Assembly (NCBI GenBank): GCA_021201735.1
Contig: JAJQEJ010000003.1
Coordinates: 1 to 46,662 of the forward strand
Length of the DNA stretch: 46,662 nt
Source: Oscillospiraceae bacterium
GTDB taxonomy: Bacteria > Bacillota > Clostridia > Oscillospirales > Oscillospiraceae
Direction: 5' to 3'
Shown here: positions 22,327-29,079 of the stretch, in pieces
How the letters are laid out: every line of letters starts with the position of its first letter
How positions within the stretch are numbered: position 1 is the stretch's first letter
Notes under the pieces: generated by a model
Told to the model about the DNA's origin: nothing
Database searches by the model: none
The model's input: the letters and a program-made list of their open reading frames with translations, nothing else
Position numbers and translations under genes: made by a program

Positions 22327-24651
22327 ATGCAGCTAAAGCAGATACAGAAAAGGGACGGAAGACTCACTGAATTTGACCCTGGAAAAATCGCGCGGGCCAT
22401 TACCAAGGCCTTTGACGCAACCTATAAAACCGGTCAGGAGGAGACAGCCGAGGAGCTTGCGAGACAGGTGATGGCGCTGCTCGAGGAGGAGGAAAACGAC
22501 AAGCCGGATGTCGAGCACATACAAGATCTTGTGGAAAAGGTGCTCATGGATAACGGCTATATCCAGACCGCCAAGGCGTATATTCTCTACCGCGATCAGC
22601 GCAGCCGCGCGCGGGAGATGAACACCCGCCTGATGAAAACCTATGAGGATATCACATATACCGACGCGCGGGACAGCGATATCAAGCGGGAAAACGCGAA
22701 TATCGACGGGGACACTGCAATGGGCTCCATGCTGAAATTCGGCTCGGAGGGCGCGAAGCAGTTTTACGACATGTTCGTGCTCAACCCCGAACACGCCCGC
22801 GCCCACCGCGAGGGGGATATCCACATCCACGACCTGGACTTTCTGACCCTCACGACGACCTGCTGCCAGATTGACATCAAGCAGCTCTTCCGGGGCGGCT
22901 TTTCCACCGGCCACGGCACCCTGCGCGAGCCGAATGATATCTCCTCCTATGCAGCGCTCTGCTGTATCGCCATCCAGTCCAATCAAAACGACCAGCACGG
23001 CGGGCAGTCGGTGACGAATTTTGACTACGGCATGGCGGACGGCGTGCGCAAGACCTTTGTCCGCCTGTATCGCCAGAACCTCGCCCGCGCGCTGATGCTG
23101 CTCGCTGGTACGGAGGACTGCGAGCAGGACATGAAGGAAATGATTGCCGAAATTGGTAAGCAGACCGGCCTCGTACCGACGCTGGAGGGGTGCGAGGAGT
23201 ATCTCGCGGCGGAGCTGCCGCGCCTTGCAGCGCAGTACGGCGATCAGGAGACGATGGAAAAGGCGCAGCATTTCGCCCATTACCGCGCCGTGAAGGAGGC
23301 CGACCGCGCAACCTATCAGGCGATGGAAGCCCTCATCCACAACCTCAACACCATGCACAGCCGCGCCGGAGCGCAGACGCCGTTTTCCTCCATCAACTAC
23401 GGAATGGATACCTCCGCCGAGGGGCGCATGGTGATGAAAAACATCATGCTCGCCACCGAAGCAGGTCTCGGCGGCGGTGAGACGCCGATTTTCCCCATCC
23501 AGATTTTCCGCGTCAAGGAGGGGGTCAACTACAATCCGGGCGAGCCGAATTACGACCTGTTCCAGCTCGCCATCCGCTGCTCGGCCAAGCGCCTGTTCCC
23601 GAACTTCTCCTTTATTGACGCGCCGTTTAACCTGAAGTATTATAAGCCGGGCAATCCCGATACCGAAATTTCCTACATGGGCTGCCGCACCCGCGTGATT
23701 GCCAATTCCTATGACCCGGCGCGCGAGATCAGCCACGGCAGGGGCAACCTGTCCTTTACCACCATCAACCTGCCGCGCCTTGCCATCAAGGCGAAGGGGG
23801 ACGTGTCGGTTTTCTTCGAGGGGCTCGACCGGATGCTGGATATGGCGATTGACCAGCTGCTTGAGCGCTTTGAGATTCAGTGCCGCAAGCGTGTGCGCAA
23901 CTTCCCGTTCCTGATGGGGCAGGGGGTGTGGCTCGATTCGGACAAGCTCGACTGGGACGACGAGGTGGGTGAGATTCTCCGCCACGGCACCCTGTCGGTG
24001 GGCTTTATCGGTCTGGCGGAAACCCTGCGCGCCCTCATCGGCAAGCACCACGGGGAGGATCCGAAGGCACAGGTGCTCGGACTGGAGATTATTAGCCATA
24101 TGCGTGTGCGGCTTGATCAGGAGAATGAGAAGCGCAAGCTGAACTTCTCCCTGCTTGCGACGCCGGCGGAGGGACTTTCGGGCCGATTTGTCAAGCTCGA
24201 CCGGGCCCGCTACGGCAATCTGGAGGGAATCACGGACAGGGAGTACTATACAAACTCCTTCCATGTGCCGGTCTATTTCCCCATCGGTGCCTACGAGAAG
24301 ATCAAGCTGGAAGCGCCCTATCATGCCCTCACGAACGCCGGACATATCAGCTATATCGAGATGGACGGCGATCCGACGCAGAACCTCGCGGCCTTTGAGA
24401 AGGTCATCCGCTGTATGAAGGAGGAGGGCATCGGCTACGGCTCGGTGAACCACCCGGTGGATCGCGACCCGGTCTGCGGCTTCTCCGGCATCATCGGCGA
24501 CCAGTGCCCCGGCTGCGGACGGCAGGAGGCGGCGGACGACGTGCCCTTTGAGCGCATTCGCCGTATCACCGGATATCTCGTCGGCACGCTCGACCGCTTC
24601 AACAACGCCAAGCGGGCGGAGGAGCGCGACCGCGTCAAGCACGGCGTGTAA
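22327..24651 (+). CDS. nrdD: Anaerobic (class III) ribonucleoside-triphosphate reductase
   Basis: 774 residues. Makes deoxyribonucleotides without oxygen by means of a glycyl radical. An ATP-cone (IQKRDGRLTEFDPGKIARAI onward, residues 1-95) senses ATP/dATP. The ten-stranded barrel follows, with MGCRTRV, and the C-terminus carries RRITGYLVGTLDRFNNAK, the radical Gly region. In the zinc site, VDRDPVCGF...CPGCG, an Asp stands where the first Cys of the CxxC pair is normally found. ATG 22327 is used because AAAGGG abuts the earlier ATG at 22318. It is followed by its activase nrdG after a hairpin. Confidence 0.95.
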   Translation: MQLKQIQKRDGRLTEFDPGKIARAITKAFDATYKTGQEETAEELARQVMALLEEEENDKPDVEHIQDLVEKVLMDNGYIQTAKAYILYRDQRSRAREMNTRLMKTYEDITYTDARDSDIKRENANIDGDTAMGSMLKFGSEGAKQFYDMFVLNPEHARAHREGDIHIHDLDFLTLTTTCCQIDIKQLFRGGFSTGHGTLREPNDISSYAALCCIAIQSNQNDQHGGQSVTNFDYGMADGVRKTFVRLYRQNLARALMLLAGTEDCEQDMKEMIAEIGKQTGLVPTLEGCEEYLAAELPRLAAQYGDQETMEKAQHFAHYRAVKEADRATYQAMEALIHNLNTMHSRAGAQTPFSSINYGMDTSAEGRMVMKNIMLATEAGLGGGETPIFPIQIFRVKEGVNYNPGEPNYDLFQLAIRCSAKRLFPNFSFIDAPFNLKYYKPGNPDTEISYMGCRTRVIANSYDPAREISHGRGNLSFTTINLPRLAIKAKGDVSVFFEGLDRMLDMAIDQLLERFEIQCRKRVRNFPFLMGQGVWLDSDKLDWDDEVGEILRHGTLSVGFIGLAETLRALIGKHHGEDPKAQVLGLEIISHMRVRLDQENEKRKLNFSLLATPAEGLSGRFVKLDRARYGNLEGITDREYYTNSFHVPVYFPIGAYEKIKLEAPYHALTNAGHISYIEMDGDPTQNLAAFEKVIRCMKEEGIGYGSVNHPVDRDPVCGFSGIIGDQCPGCGRQEAADDVPFERIRRITGYLVGTLDRFNNAKRAEERDRVKHGV

Positions 24652-24667
24652 AGCAATATAACTTTCC

Positions 24668-24703
24668 ACCGGCTGTACGGCAACAAAAAGCCGTGCAGCC
24701 GGT
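24668..24703 (+). terminator. Hairpin between nrdD and nrdG
   Basis: ACCGGCTGTACGGC pairs with GCCGTGCAGCCGGT (one G-T pair) around AACAAAAA. No T-tract follows, so it probably attenuates or protects the message rather than ending it. Confidence 0.55.
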
Positions 24704-24723
24704 TATAGTCAGGAGGGATACCC

Positions 24724-25245
24724 TTGCGCATTGCCAATACCATTTCCGACTCCATCGTCGACGGCGCAGGTTTGCGCTTTACCGTCTTTACACAGGGCTG
24801 CCCCCATCACTGCCCGGACTGCCACAATCCCGACACCCACGATCCGCGCGGCGGGGAGGAGGTAACGCCGGAGGCCATTATGGAACAGGTGGGGGATAAC
24901 CCGCTCCTGCAGGGCCTCACCATCTCCGGGGGCGAGCCGTTTTTGCAGCCGGCGGAGTGCGCCGCGCTCGCCGCGCTTGCGCATCAGAAGGGGCTGGACG
25001 TCTGGGTCTATTCCGGTTATACTTATGAGGTGCTGTGCGGCGCGCCGGAATACCGCGCGCTGCTCGATGAAACCGATGTGCTCGTAGACGGGCCGTTTGT
25101 CGCGGGGAAAAAGTCCTACGATCTGCGCTACCGCGGCAGTGCCAACCAGCGGCTGATTGATATGAAGCGTACCCGCGCGGAGGGGAAGCTCGTTCTGTGG
25201 GAGCAGGCCGATTCCCTTGCCCACTTTACGCGCCCCCCGTCCTGA
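24724..25245 (+). CDS. nrdG: Anaerobic ribonucleotide reductase activating protein
   Basis: A 173-residue radical SAM enzyme that generates the glycyl radical on NrdD. The CxxxCxxC cluster motif is in FTQGCPHHCPDCHNP near residue 26, and LTISGGEPFLQP is the SAM-binding GGE motif. The start is a TTG at 24724, eight bases after AGGAGG, giving the usual RIANTISDSIVDGAG beginning. Its end is separated by four bases from the next gene. Confidence 0.95.
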   Translation: MRIANTISDSIVDGAGLRFTVFTQGCPHHCPDCHNPDTHDPRGGEEVTPEAIMEQVGDNPLLQGLTISGGEPFLQPAECAALAALAHQKGLDVWVYSGYTYEVLCGAPEYRALLDETDVLVDGPFVAGKKSYDLRYRGSANQRLIDMKRTRAEGKLVLWEQADSLAHFTRPPS

Positions 25246-25249
25246 GTCG

Positions 25250-25897
25250 ATGGAGCGGGCGGAACAATTGGGCCCCTTCACCTACCGCTGGGGAGAGAGC
25301 TGCTTCCCGCTGGGGCAGGACACCCTCCTGCTGTCGGGATTTGCCACCGTGCGGCGTGGGGCCAGGGTCTGTGACCTCGGCTGCGGCGCGGGGGCGCTTT
25401 TGCTGCTCCTGCGCGGGCGGGAGCCGACGCTCCGGCTGACGGGCATCGAATGCAGCGGGGACGCCCATGCGTGGGCGGTGCGCAATCTGCGGGAGAACAG
25501 CCTTGCGGGGGACTTGCGCTGCGGGGACTTGCGGGAAGTCGCGCCCCTTCTGCCCGCTGGTGGCTTTGACCTTGTCATTGCAAATCCCCCTTATTTCCCC
25601 GCCGGAAGTGGGAAGCCCGGCGGAGGCGCGCGCATGGAGACGTCCTGCACGCTGGAAGAACTCTGCGCCGCGGCGGGGCGGCTGCTCAAAAACGGCGGGA
25701 GATTTGCCCTCACCCTGCCCGCCGCCCGCCTCACCGATGGGGTGGTCGCCCTGCGGGCAGCGGGGGCAGAGCCGAAGCGGATGCAGCTGGTGCAACATAA
25801 CCCCGCATCCCCCCCGTCGGTTGTACTATTGGAGGGGGTGCGGCAGGGGCGACCGGGGCTTTCCGTGCTGCCGGTCTGCTGTTTGCATCGGGGGTGA
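25250..25897 (+). CDS. tRNA1(Val) (adenine37-N6)-methyltransferase-like protein (TrmN6 family)
   Basis: A 215-residue class I S-adenosylmethionine-dependent methyltransferase: VCDLGCGAGALLLLL is motif I and VIANPPYFP is the NPPY motif of amino-methylating enzymes acting on adenine or glutamine. This length and layout fit the TrmN6/YabB-type proteins that often precede rsmI, which is the next gene here. I chose ATG 25250, four bases after the nrdG stop; the longer open frame from 25217 overlaps nrdG. The ribosome site is weak, so translational coupling is likely. Confidence 0.85.
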   Translation: MERAEQLGPFTYRWGESCFPLGQDTLLLSGFATVRRGARVCDLGCGAGALLLLLRGREPTLRLTGIECSGDAHAWAVRNLRENSLAGDLRCGDLREVAPLLPAGGFDLVIANPPYFPAGSGKPGGGARMETSCTLEELCAAAGRLLKNGGRFALTLPAARLTDGVVALRAAGAEPKRMQLVQHNPASPPSVVLLEGVRQGRPGLSVLPVCCLHRG

Positions 25898-25913
25898 GCC
25901 TTTCCTTCTTATA

Positions 25914-25937
25914 GAGGGGAACCCCCTCCGCAAGGAG
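25914..25937. repeat. Dispersed hairpin family, copy 3
   Basis: GAGGGGAACCCCCTC is immediately joined to CTCC-GCAA-GGAG. It lies between the methyltransferase gene and rsmI. The core GGGGAACCCCCTNCGCAAG matches the copies at 313-353 and 15143-15190. Confidence 0.55.
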
Positions 25938-25967
25938 TAAAAGCGCACAATGAAGGAGGAACCCGGA

Positions 25968-26810
25968 ATGGCTGGAAGCCTTTATCTCATCGCGACGCCC
26001 ATCGGCAACCTGGGCGACATCTCCCCCCGCGCGGCGCAGACACTGGAGGAAGCGGACTTCATCGCGGCGGAGGATACCCGCGTGACGGTGAAGCTGCTCA
26101 ACCATCTGGGTATCAAAAAACCGATGGTGGCATACCATCGGCATAATACGCAGGAGGTCGGGGAGGCGATTCTGGGCCGCCTGCTCGAGGGGGAGCGCTG
26201 CGCGCTGGTGACCGACGCGGGCACGCCCGCGGTGAGCGACCCGGGAGAGGAGCTGGTGGCCGCGTGCGCCGCGCAGGGGATTCCGGTACTCGCGGTGCCG
26301 GGGGCGTGCGCACTGGTGGCGGCGCTCTCCGTATCCGGGCTCCCGACGGGGCGGTTCACCTTCGAGGGATTTCTGGCGATGAACAAAAAGAACCGGCGCG
26401 CCCATCTGGAATCTCTGCGCGGTGAGACGCGCACCATGATATTTTATGAAGCACCACACAAACTATCCGCCACCCTGCGCGACCTGTGTGAACACTTCGG
26501 CGGCACCCGGCGTATCGCCCTGTGCAGGGAGCTGACCAAGCTGCATGAGGAGGTGTACCGCGCCACGCTGGAGGAGGCCGTGGCGCGCTATGCGCAGGAG
26601 CCGCCCCGTGGTGAATTCGTGCTGGTGGTGGAGGGGGCCTGTCCGCCGGAAGCGGACAAAATGGATCTGGACGATGCCTGCAAGCTGGTCTGGGCGCGGC
26701 AGAAGGAGGGCCTTTCCCTGCGCGACGCGGTGCGGGAAGTAGCACAGGAGACGGGTGTGGGGAAAAACGAACTATACCAGATGTCATTGACGAAGGAGTC
26801 GGGGCTGTAA
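25968..26810 (+). CDS. rsmI: 16S rRNA (cytidine1402-2'-O)-methyltransferase
   Basis: 280 residues of the tetrapyrrole-methylase fold: LYLIATPIGNLGDISPRA at the N-terminus, AAEDTRVTVKLLNHLGI, then VTDAGTPAVSDPGEELV, and TMIFYEAPHKL in the middle, all diagnostic of RsmI. It methylates the ribose of C1402 in the decoding centre. AAGGAGG (25953-25959) sets the start at ATG 25968; the earlier in-frame ATG at 25950 lies before this site. A bidirectional terminator follows. Confidence 0.95.
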   Translation: MAGSLYLIATPIGNLGDISPRAAQTLEEADFIAAEDTRVTVKLLNHLGIKKPMVAYHRHNTQEVGEAILGRLLEGERCALVTDAGTPAVSDPGEELVAACAAQGIPVLAVPGACALVAALSVSGLPTGRFTFEGFLAMNKKNRRAHLESLRGETRTMIFYEAPHKLSATLRDLCEHFGGTRRIALCRELTKLHEEVYRATLEEAVARYAQEPPRGEFVLVVEGACPPEADKMDLDDACKLVWARQKEGLSLRDAVREVAQETGVGKNELYQMSLTKESGL

Positions 26811-26896
26811 AAAATACACAAATTCCTATCCTTTTTTAGTAGTTTTTTCTATGAAAATATAACGGATAGTTGTAGCTTTTGAGAATGAATGCTAAT

Positions 26897-26939
26897 AAAA
26901 GCCCGCACACTTGTGTGACACACAAGTGTGCGGGCTTTT
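26897..26939. terminator. Bidirectional terminator between rsmI and the abrB-like gene
   Basis: A perfect stem, AAAAGCCCGCACACTTGTGTG with its complement, has A and T tracts at both edges, so it can end transcripts arriving from either side. Confidence 0.9.
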
Positions 26940-26951
26940 TTGGTGTAGAGC

Positions 26952-27194
26952 CTATTTTTGCAGCAATTCTTTGATGCAAGACGGACAGACATTCTTCCCC
27001 TTGAAGTTGATGATGTCGCGCGCGTCGTCGCAAAAAATGCAAGCTGGCTGATACTTTTTCAGTACGATTGACGCACCGTCCACATAAATCTCCAACGAGT
27101 CCTTCTCTGCGATATCCAATGTACGCCGCAGCTCAATGGGGAGCACGATTCTGCCGAGCTCATCGACCTTTCTCACGATACCGGTTGATTTCAT
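26952..27194 (-). CDS. AbrB/SpoVT-type transcriptional regulator with a C-terminal zinc-ribbon
   Basis: 80 residues. The first 47 form the swapped-hairpin AbrB DNA-binding domain: TGIVRKVDELGRIVLPIELR is the classical signature. The C-terminal half has two Cys pairs, CIFC (52, 55) and CPSC (70, 73), which probably bind zinc; this AbrB-plus-Cys form is common in Clostridia. Proteins of this family control transition-phase and sporulation genes, and spmAB lies just across the divergent promoter region. ATG 27194 follows GAAAGGAAG. Confidence 0.92.
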   Translation of the reverse strand: MKSTGIVRKVDELGRIVLPIELRRTLDIAEKDSLEIYVDGASIVLKKYQPACIFCDDARDIINFKGKNVCPSCIKELLQK

Positions 27195-27254
27195 GATAGT
27201 TCTTCCTTTCCGTAAAATCCCATATTATGACTTCTTTATCTAGAAACTGACATA

Positions 27255-27282
27255 ATTATAACACATGGTATATAAAAGTCAA
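27255..27282 (-). promoter_or_regulatory. Sigma-A promoter of the abrB-like gene
   Basis: On the minus strand TTGACT (27277-27282), a 16-base spacer and TATAAT (27255-27260). Confidence 0.8.
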
Positions 27283-27360
27283 TCATTTTTTTGGAAATTT
27301 AACGTGCATGTTTGATAGGGGCTTGTCATATAGTTTTTTAAACGGATGGAGGTGGACAGT

Positions 27361-27939
27361 TTGGCTATGGCGGTCATCTGGACAGGGATGGTGGTGGTCT
27401 CTGTGCTGTGTGGAATATTCTTGGGGACGGGGGACGCGGTGGCGGCCGCCGCGGTGTCTGGGGCTTCGGAGGCGGTCAAGCTCTGTCTCTCCATGGCGGG
27501 CATGCTCTGCCTCTGGACCGGCGTGATGGAGGTGATGAAGCGGGCGGGGCTTTCGCGGGGGCTATCCCGGCTGCTGCGCCCGATCATCCGGCGGCTCTAC
27601 CCGGAGTTCGCGCGCGATCCGGAGGTCATGGAGAGCATTTCGGCCAATGTATCGGCCAACCTTTTGGGGCTGGGTAACGCGGCAACGCCATTGGGGATTC
27701 AGGCGGCGAAGCGGATGAGCAAGCGAAGTCCCGGCGTCGCGTCGAATAGCCTGTGCATGCTGGTGGTCTGCAACACGGCGTCCATTCAGCTCATCCCGAC
27801 CACCATCGCGAGTGTCCGCGCGGGTGCGGGCTCCGCCGCGCCCTTTGACATTCTGCCCGCGGTGTGGCTCGCGTCGGGCATCTCGGTCTGCACCGGAATC
27901 GTTGCGGCGAAGGTGCTTGGAAAGGTCTGGGGGCGATAG
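27361..27939 (+). CDS. spmA: Spore maturation protein A
   Basis: A 192-residue membrane protein of the nucleoside-recognition (Gate) family, required with SpmB for spore core dehydration. ISANVSANLLGLGNAATPLGIQA is the SpmA signature, with several hydrophobic segments before and after. TTG 27361 is taken as the start because GGAGG (27348-27352) is eight bases upstream; ATG 27367 is the alternative and is farther away, while ATG 27346 precedes the site. Its stop codon shares a base with the spmB start. Confidence 0.9.
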   Translation: MAMAVIWTGMVVVSVLCGIFLGTGDAVAAAAVSGASEAVKLCLSMAGMLCLWTGVMEVMKRAGLSRGLSRLLRPIIRRLYPEFARDPEVMESISANVSANLLGLGNAATPLGIQAAKRMSKRSPGVASNSLCMLVVCNTASIQLIPTTIASVRAGAGSAAPFDILPAVWLASGISVCTGIVAAKVLGKVWGR

Positions 27940-28460
27940 TGCAGGCCGTGTTTCAGATGCTGGTGCCCGCGCTGATTGCGCTCATCGCGGTGGTCGCGCT
28001 TACGCGCAAGGTGGATGTCTACGACGCGCTGATTCACGGCGCGGGCGAGGGGCTGGGCATCCTCATTAAGATCGTCCCCGCGCTCATCGCCCTTCTGACG
28101 GCGGTGTACATGCTGCGCGCGTCGGGCGCGCTGGAGCTCGTAGGGCAGGCCCTCGCGCCGGTTTTGAGCAAGCTGGGCATCCCGGTAGAAACCGTCGCGC
28201 TGCTTCTGGTGCGCCCCATCAGCGGCAGCGCCGCGCTGGGGGTGGGCGCGGAGCTGATCGCCTCCTACGGGCCGGACTCCCTCATCGGGCGCACCGCCGC
28301 CGTGATGCTCGGGTCAACCGAGACGACCTTTTATACCATCGCCGTCTATTTCGGTGCCGCAGGTATCGTCAAAACGCGCTACGCCGTCCCCGCAGCCCTC
28401 TGCGCCGATCTCGCTGGCTTCATCGCCGCCGCATGGGCGGTGCGGGTGATTTTTTATTGA
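27939..28460 (+). CDS. spmB: Spore maturation protein B
   Basis: 173 residues, membrane protein paired with SpmA. VRPISGSAALGVGAELI and MLGSTETTFYTIAVYFGA are the SpmB signatures. The GTG at 27939 overlaps the spmA stop (TAGTG), so the two are translationally coupled; the open frame continues upstream only as a shadow of spmA. A terminator follows at 28472. Confidence 0.9.
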   Translation: MQAVFQMLVPALIALIAVVALTRKVDVYDALIHGAGEGLGILIKIVPALIALLTAVYMLRASGALELVGQALAPVLSKLGIPVETVALLLVRPISGSAALGVGAELIASYGPDSLIGRTAAVMLGSTETTFYTIAVYFGAAGIVKTRYAVPAALCADLAGFIAAAWAVRVIFY

Positions 28461-28471
28461 ATATAGCGTAA

Positions 28472-28507
28472 ACGGGGCTGTTGCAAAATAGCCCCGTCTC
28501 TTTTTCC
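28472..28507 (+). terminator. Rho-independent terminator of spmAB
   Basis: ACGGGGCT (28472-28479) pairs with AGCCCCGT (28490-28497), followed by CTCTTTTTCC. Confidence 0.85.
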
Positions 28508-28516
28508 CGAAAAGGG

Positions 28517-28675
28517 TTATTTATCCTCGTGCTGATCTGGCTGGGGCGCTGATTCCATCATGCAGTCCTCTTTTATGGCGCTTTCCTCACCGTCCTGTTC
28601 TGCTTTCACCAGCAGGTCAATCGCGTTGGCTACCTGTGCCGCCAATGCGTAATACATGGATTTATAGTCTGGCAT
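28517..28675 (-). CDS. Small DYKxMY-type hypothetical protein, copy B
   Basis: A 52-residue protein, MPDYKSMYYALAAQVANAID followed by LLVKAEQDGEES and an acidic Gln/Pro/Asp-rich tail ending QHEDK. GAGGTG lies six bases before the ATG, as in copies A and C. The N-terminal 20 residues align with both paralogues (DYK, MY, L and I at the same places), and the gene is again divergent from a small XRE regulator. There is no signal peptide or membrane segment. Function unknown. Confidence 0.75.
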   Translation of the reverse strand: MPDYKSMYYALAAQVANAIDLLVKAEQDGEESAIKEDCMMESAPQPDQHEDK

Positions 28676-28695
28676 ATACATCACCTCACATGATC

Positions 28696-28745
28696 ATTTT
28701 ATACGAAGAACGTATAGAAGTCAATATGCGAAAATCGCATATAAT
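28696..28745. promoter_or_regulatory. Divergent promoter region with two operators (module B)
   Basis: The minus-strand promoter is TTGACT (28719-28724), 17 bases, TAAAAT (28696-28701), with TATACG-AAGAA-CGTATA in its spacer. The plus-strand -10 is TATAAT (28740-28745), and ATATGCGA-AAA-TCGCATAT (28724-28742) overlaps it. The same geometry is seen at 559-607, but the half sites differ. Confidence 0.7.
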
Positions 28746-28768
28746 ACAATTGCTTCGAGGTGGTTGAA

Positions 28769-28993
28769 ATGTATCCACGGATACGCGATTTGCGGGAAGA
28801 TTCCGACACAAGCCAAGAGGTTTTGGCCGAACTTTTAAATGTCACTCAGGCTACTTATTCGAGATATGAAACCGGAAATTTGGACATTCCCAGCCAATCT
28901 CTGGTGCGGCTTGCGCAGCACTATAAAACAAGCGTTGATTATCTGGTGGGACTGACGGATTGCACCGCGCCGTATCCAAGAAGTACCCGTTGA
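28769..28993 (+). CDS. XRE-family HTH transcriptional regulator, module B
   Basis: A 74-residue single-HTH protein, closely related to that at 634: MYPRIRDLREDSDTSQEVLA, recognition helix region NVTQATYSRYETG, then LAQHYKTSVDYLVGLTD. ATG 28769 stands behind GAGGTGG in the same arrangement as in module A. It likely binds the two palindromes at 28700-28742 and regulates itself and the divergent small gene. A terminator follows at 29025. Confidence 0.85.
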   Translation: MYPRIRDLREDSDTSQEVLAELLNVTQATYSRYETGNLDIPSQSLVRLAQHYKTSVDYLVGLTDCTAPYPRSTR

Positions 28994-29024
28994 CGATAGG
29001 AAGCGGGCGAACAACGCCGCACGA

Positions 29025-29061
29025 TAAAACACCGGCATGGCAGCGCGCCACGCCGGTGTTT
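29025..29061. terminator. Bidirectional terminator between module B and the Tyr-rich protein gene
   Basis: AAAACACCGGC pairs with GCCGGTGTTTT, with TGGC...GCCA continuing the stem inside; A and T tracts at both edges serve the convergent genes. Confidence 0.85.
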
Positions 29062-29079
29062 TATTTGGGTTACCTTCCC

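Noticed and set aside
22333..24669. A 778-residue open frame on the minus strand, fully antisense to nrdD
   Set aside because: It mirrors the codon structure of the GC-rich nrdD gene, has no ribosome site or family motif, and the plus-strand protein is unmistakable. The same holds for the long antisense frames at 19782-21581, 14168-15274, 10622-11593 and 2440-3543.
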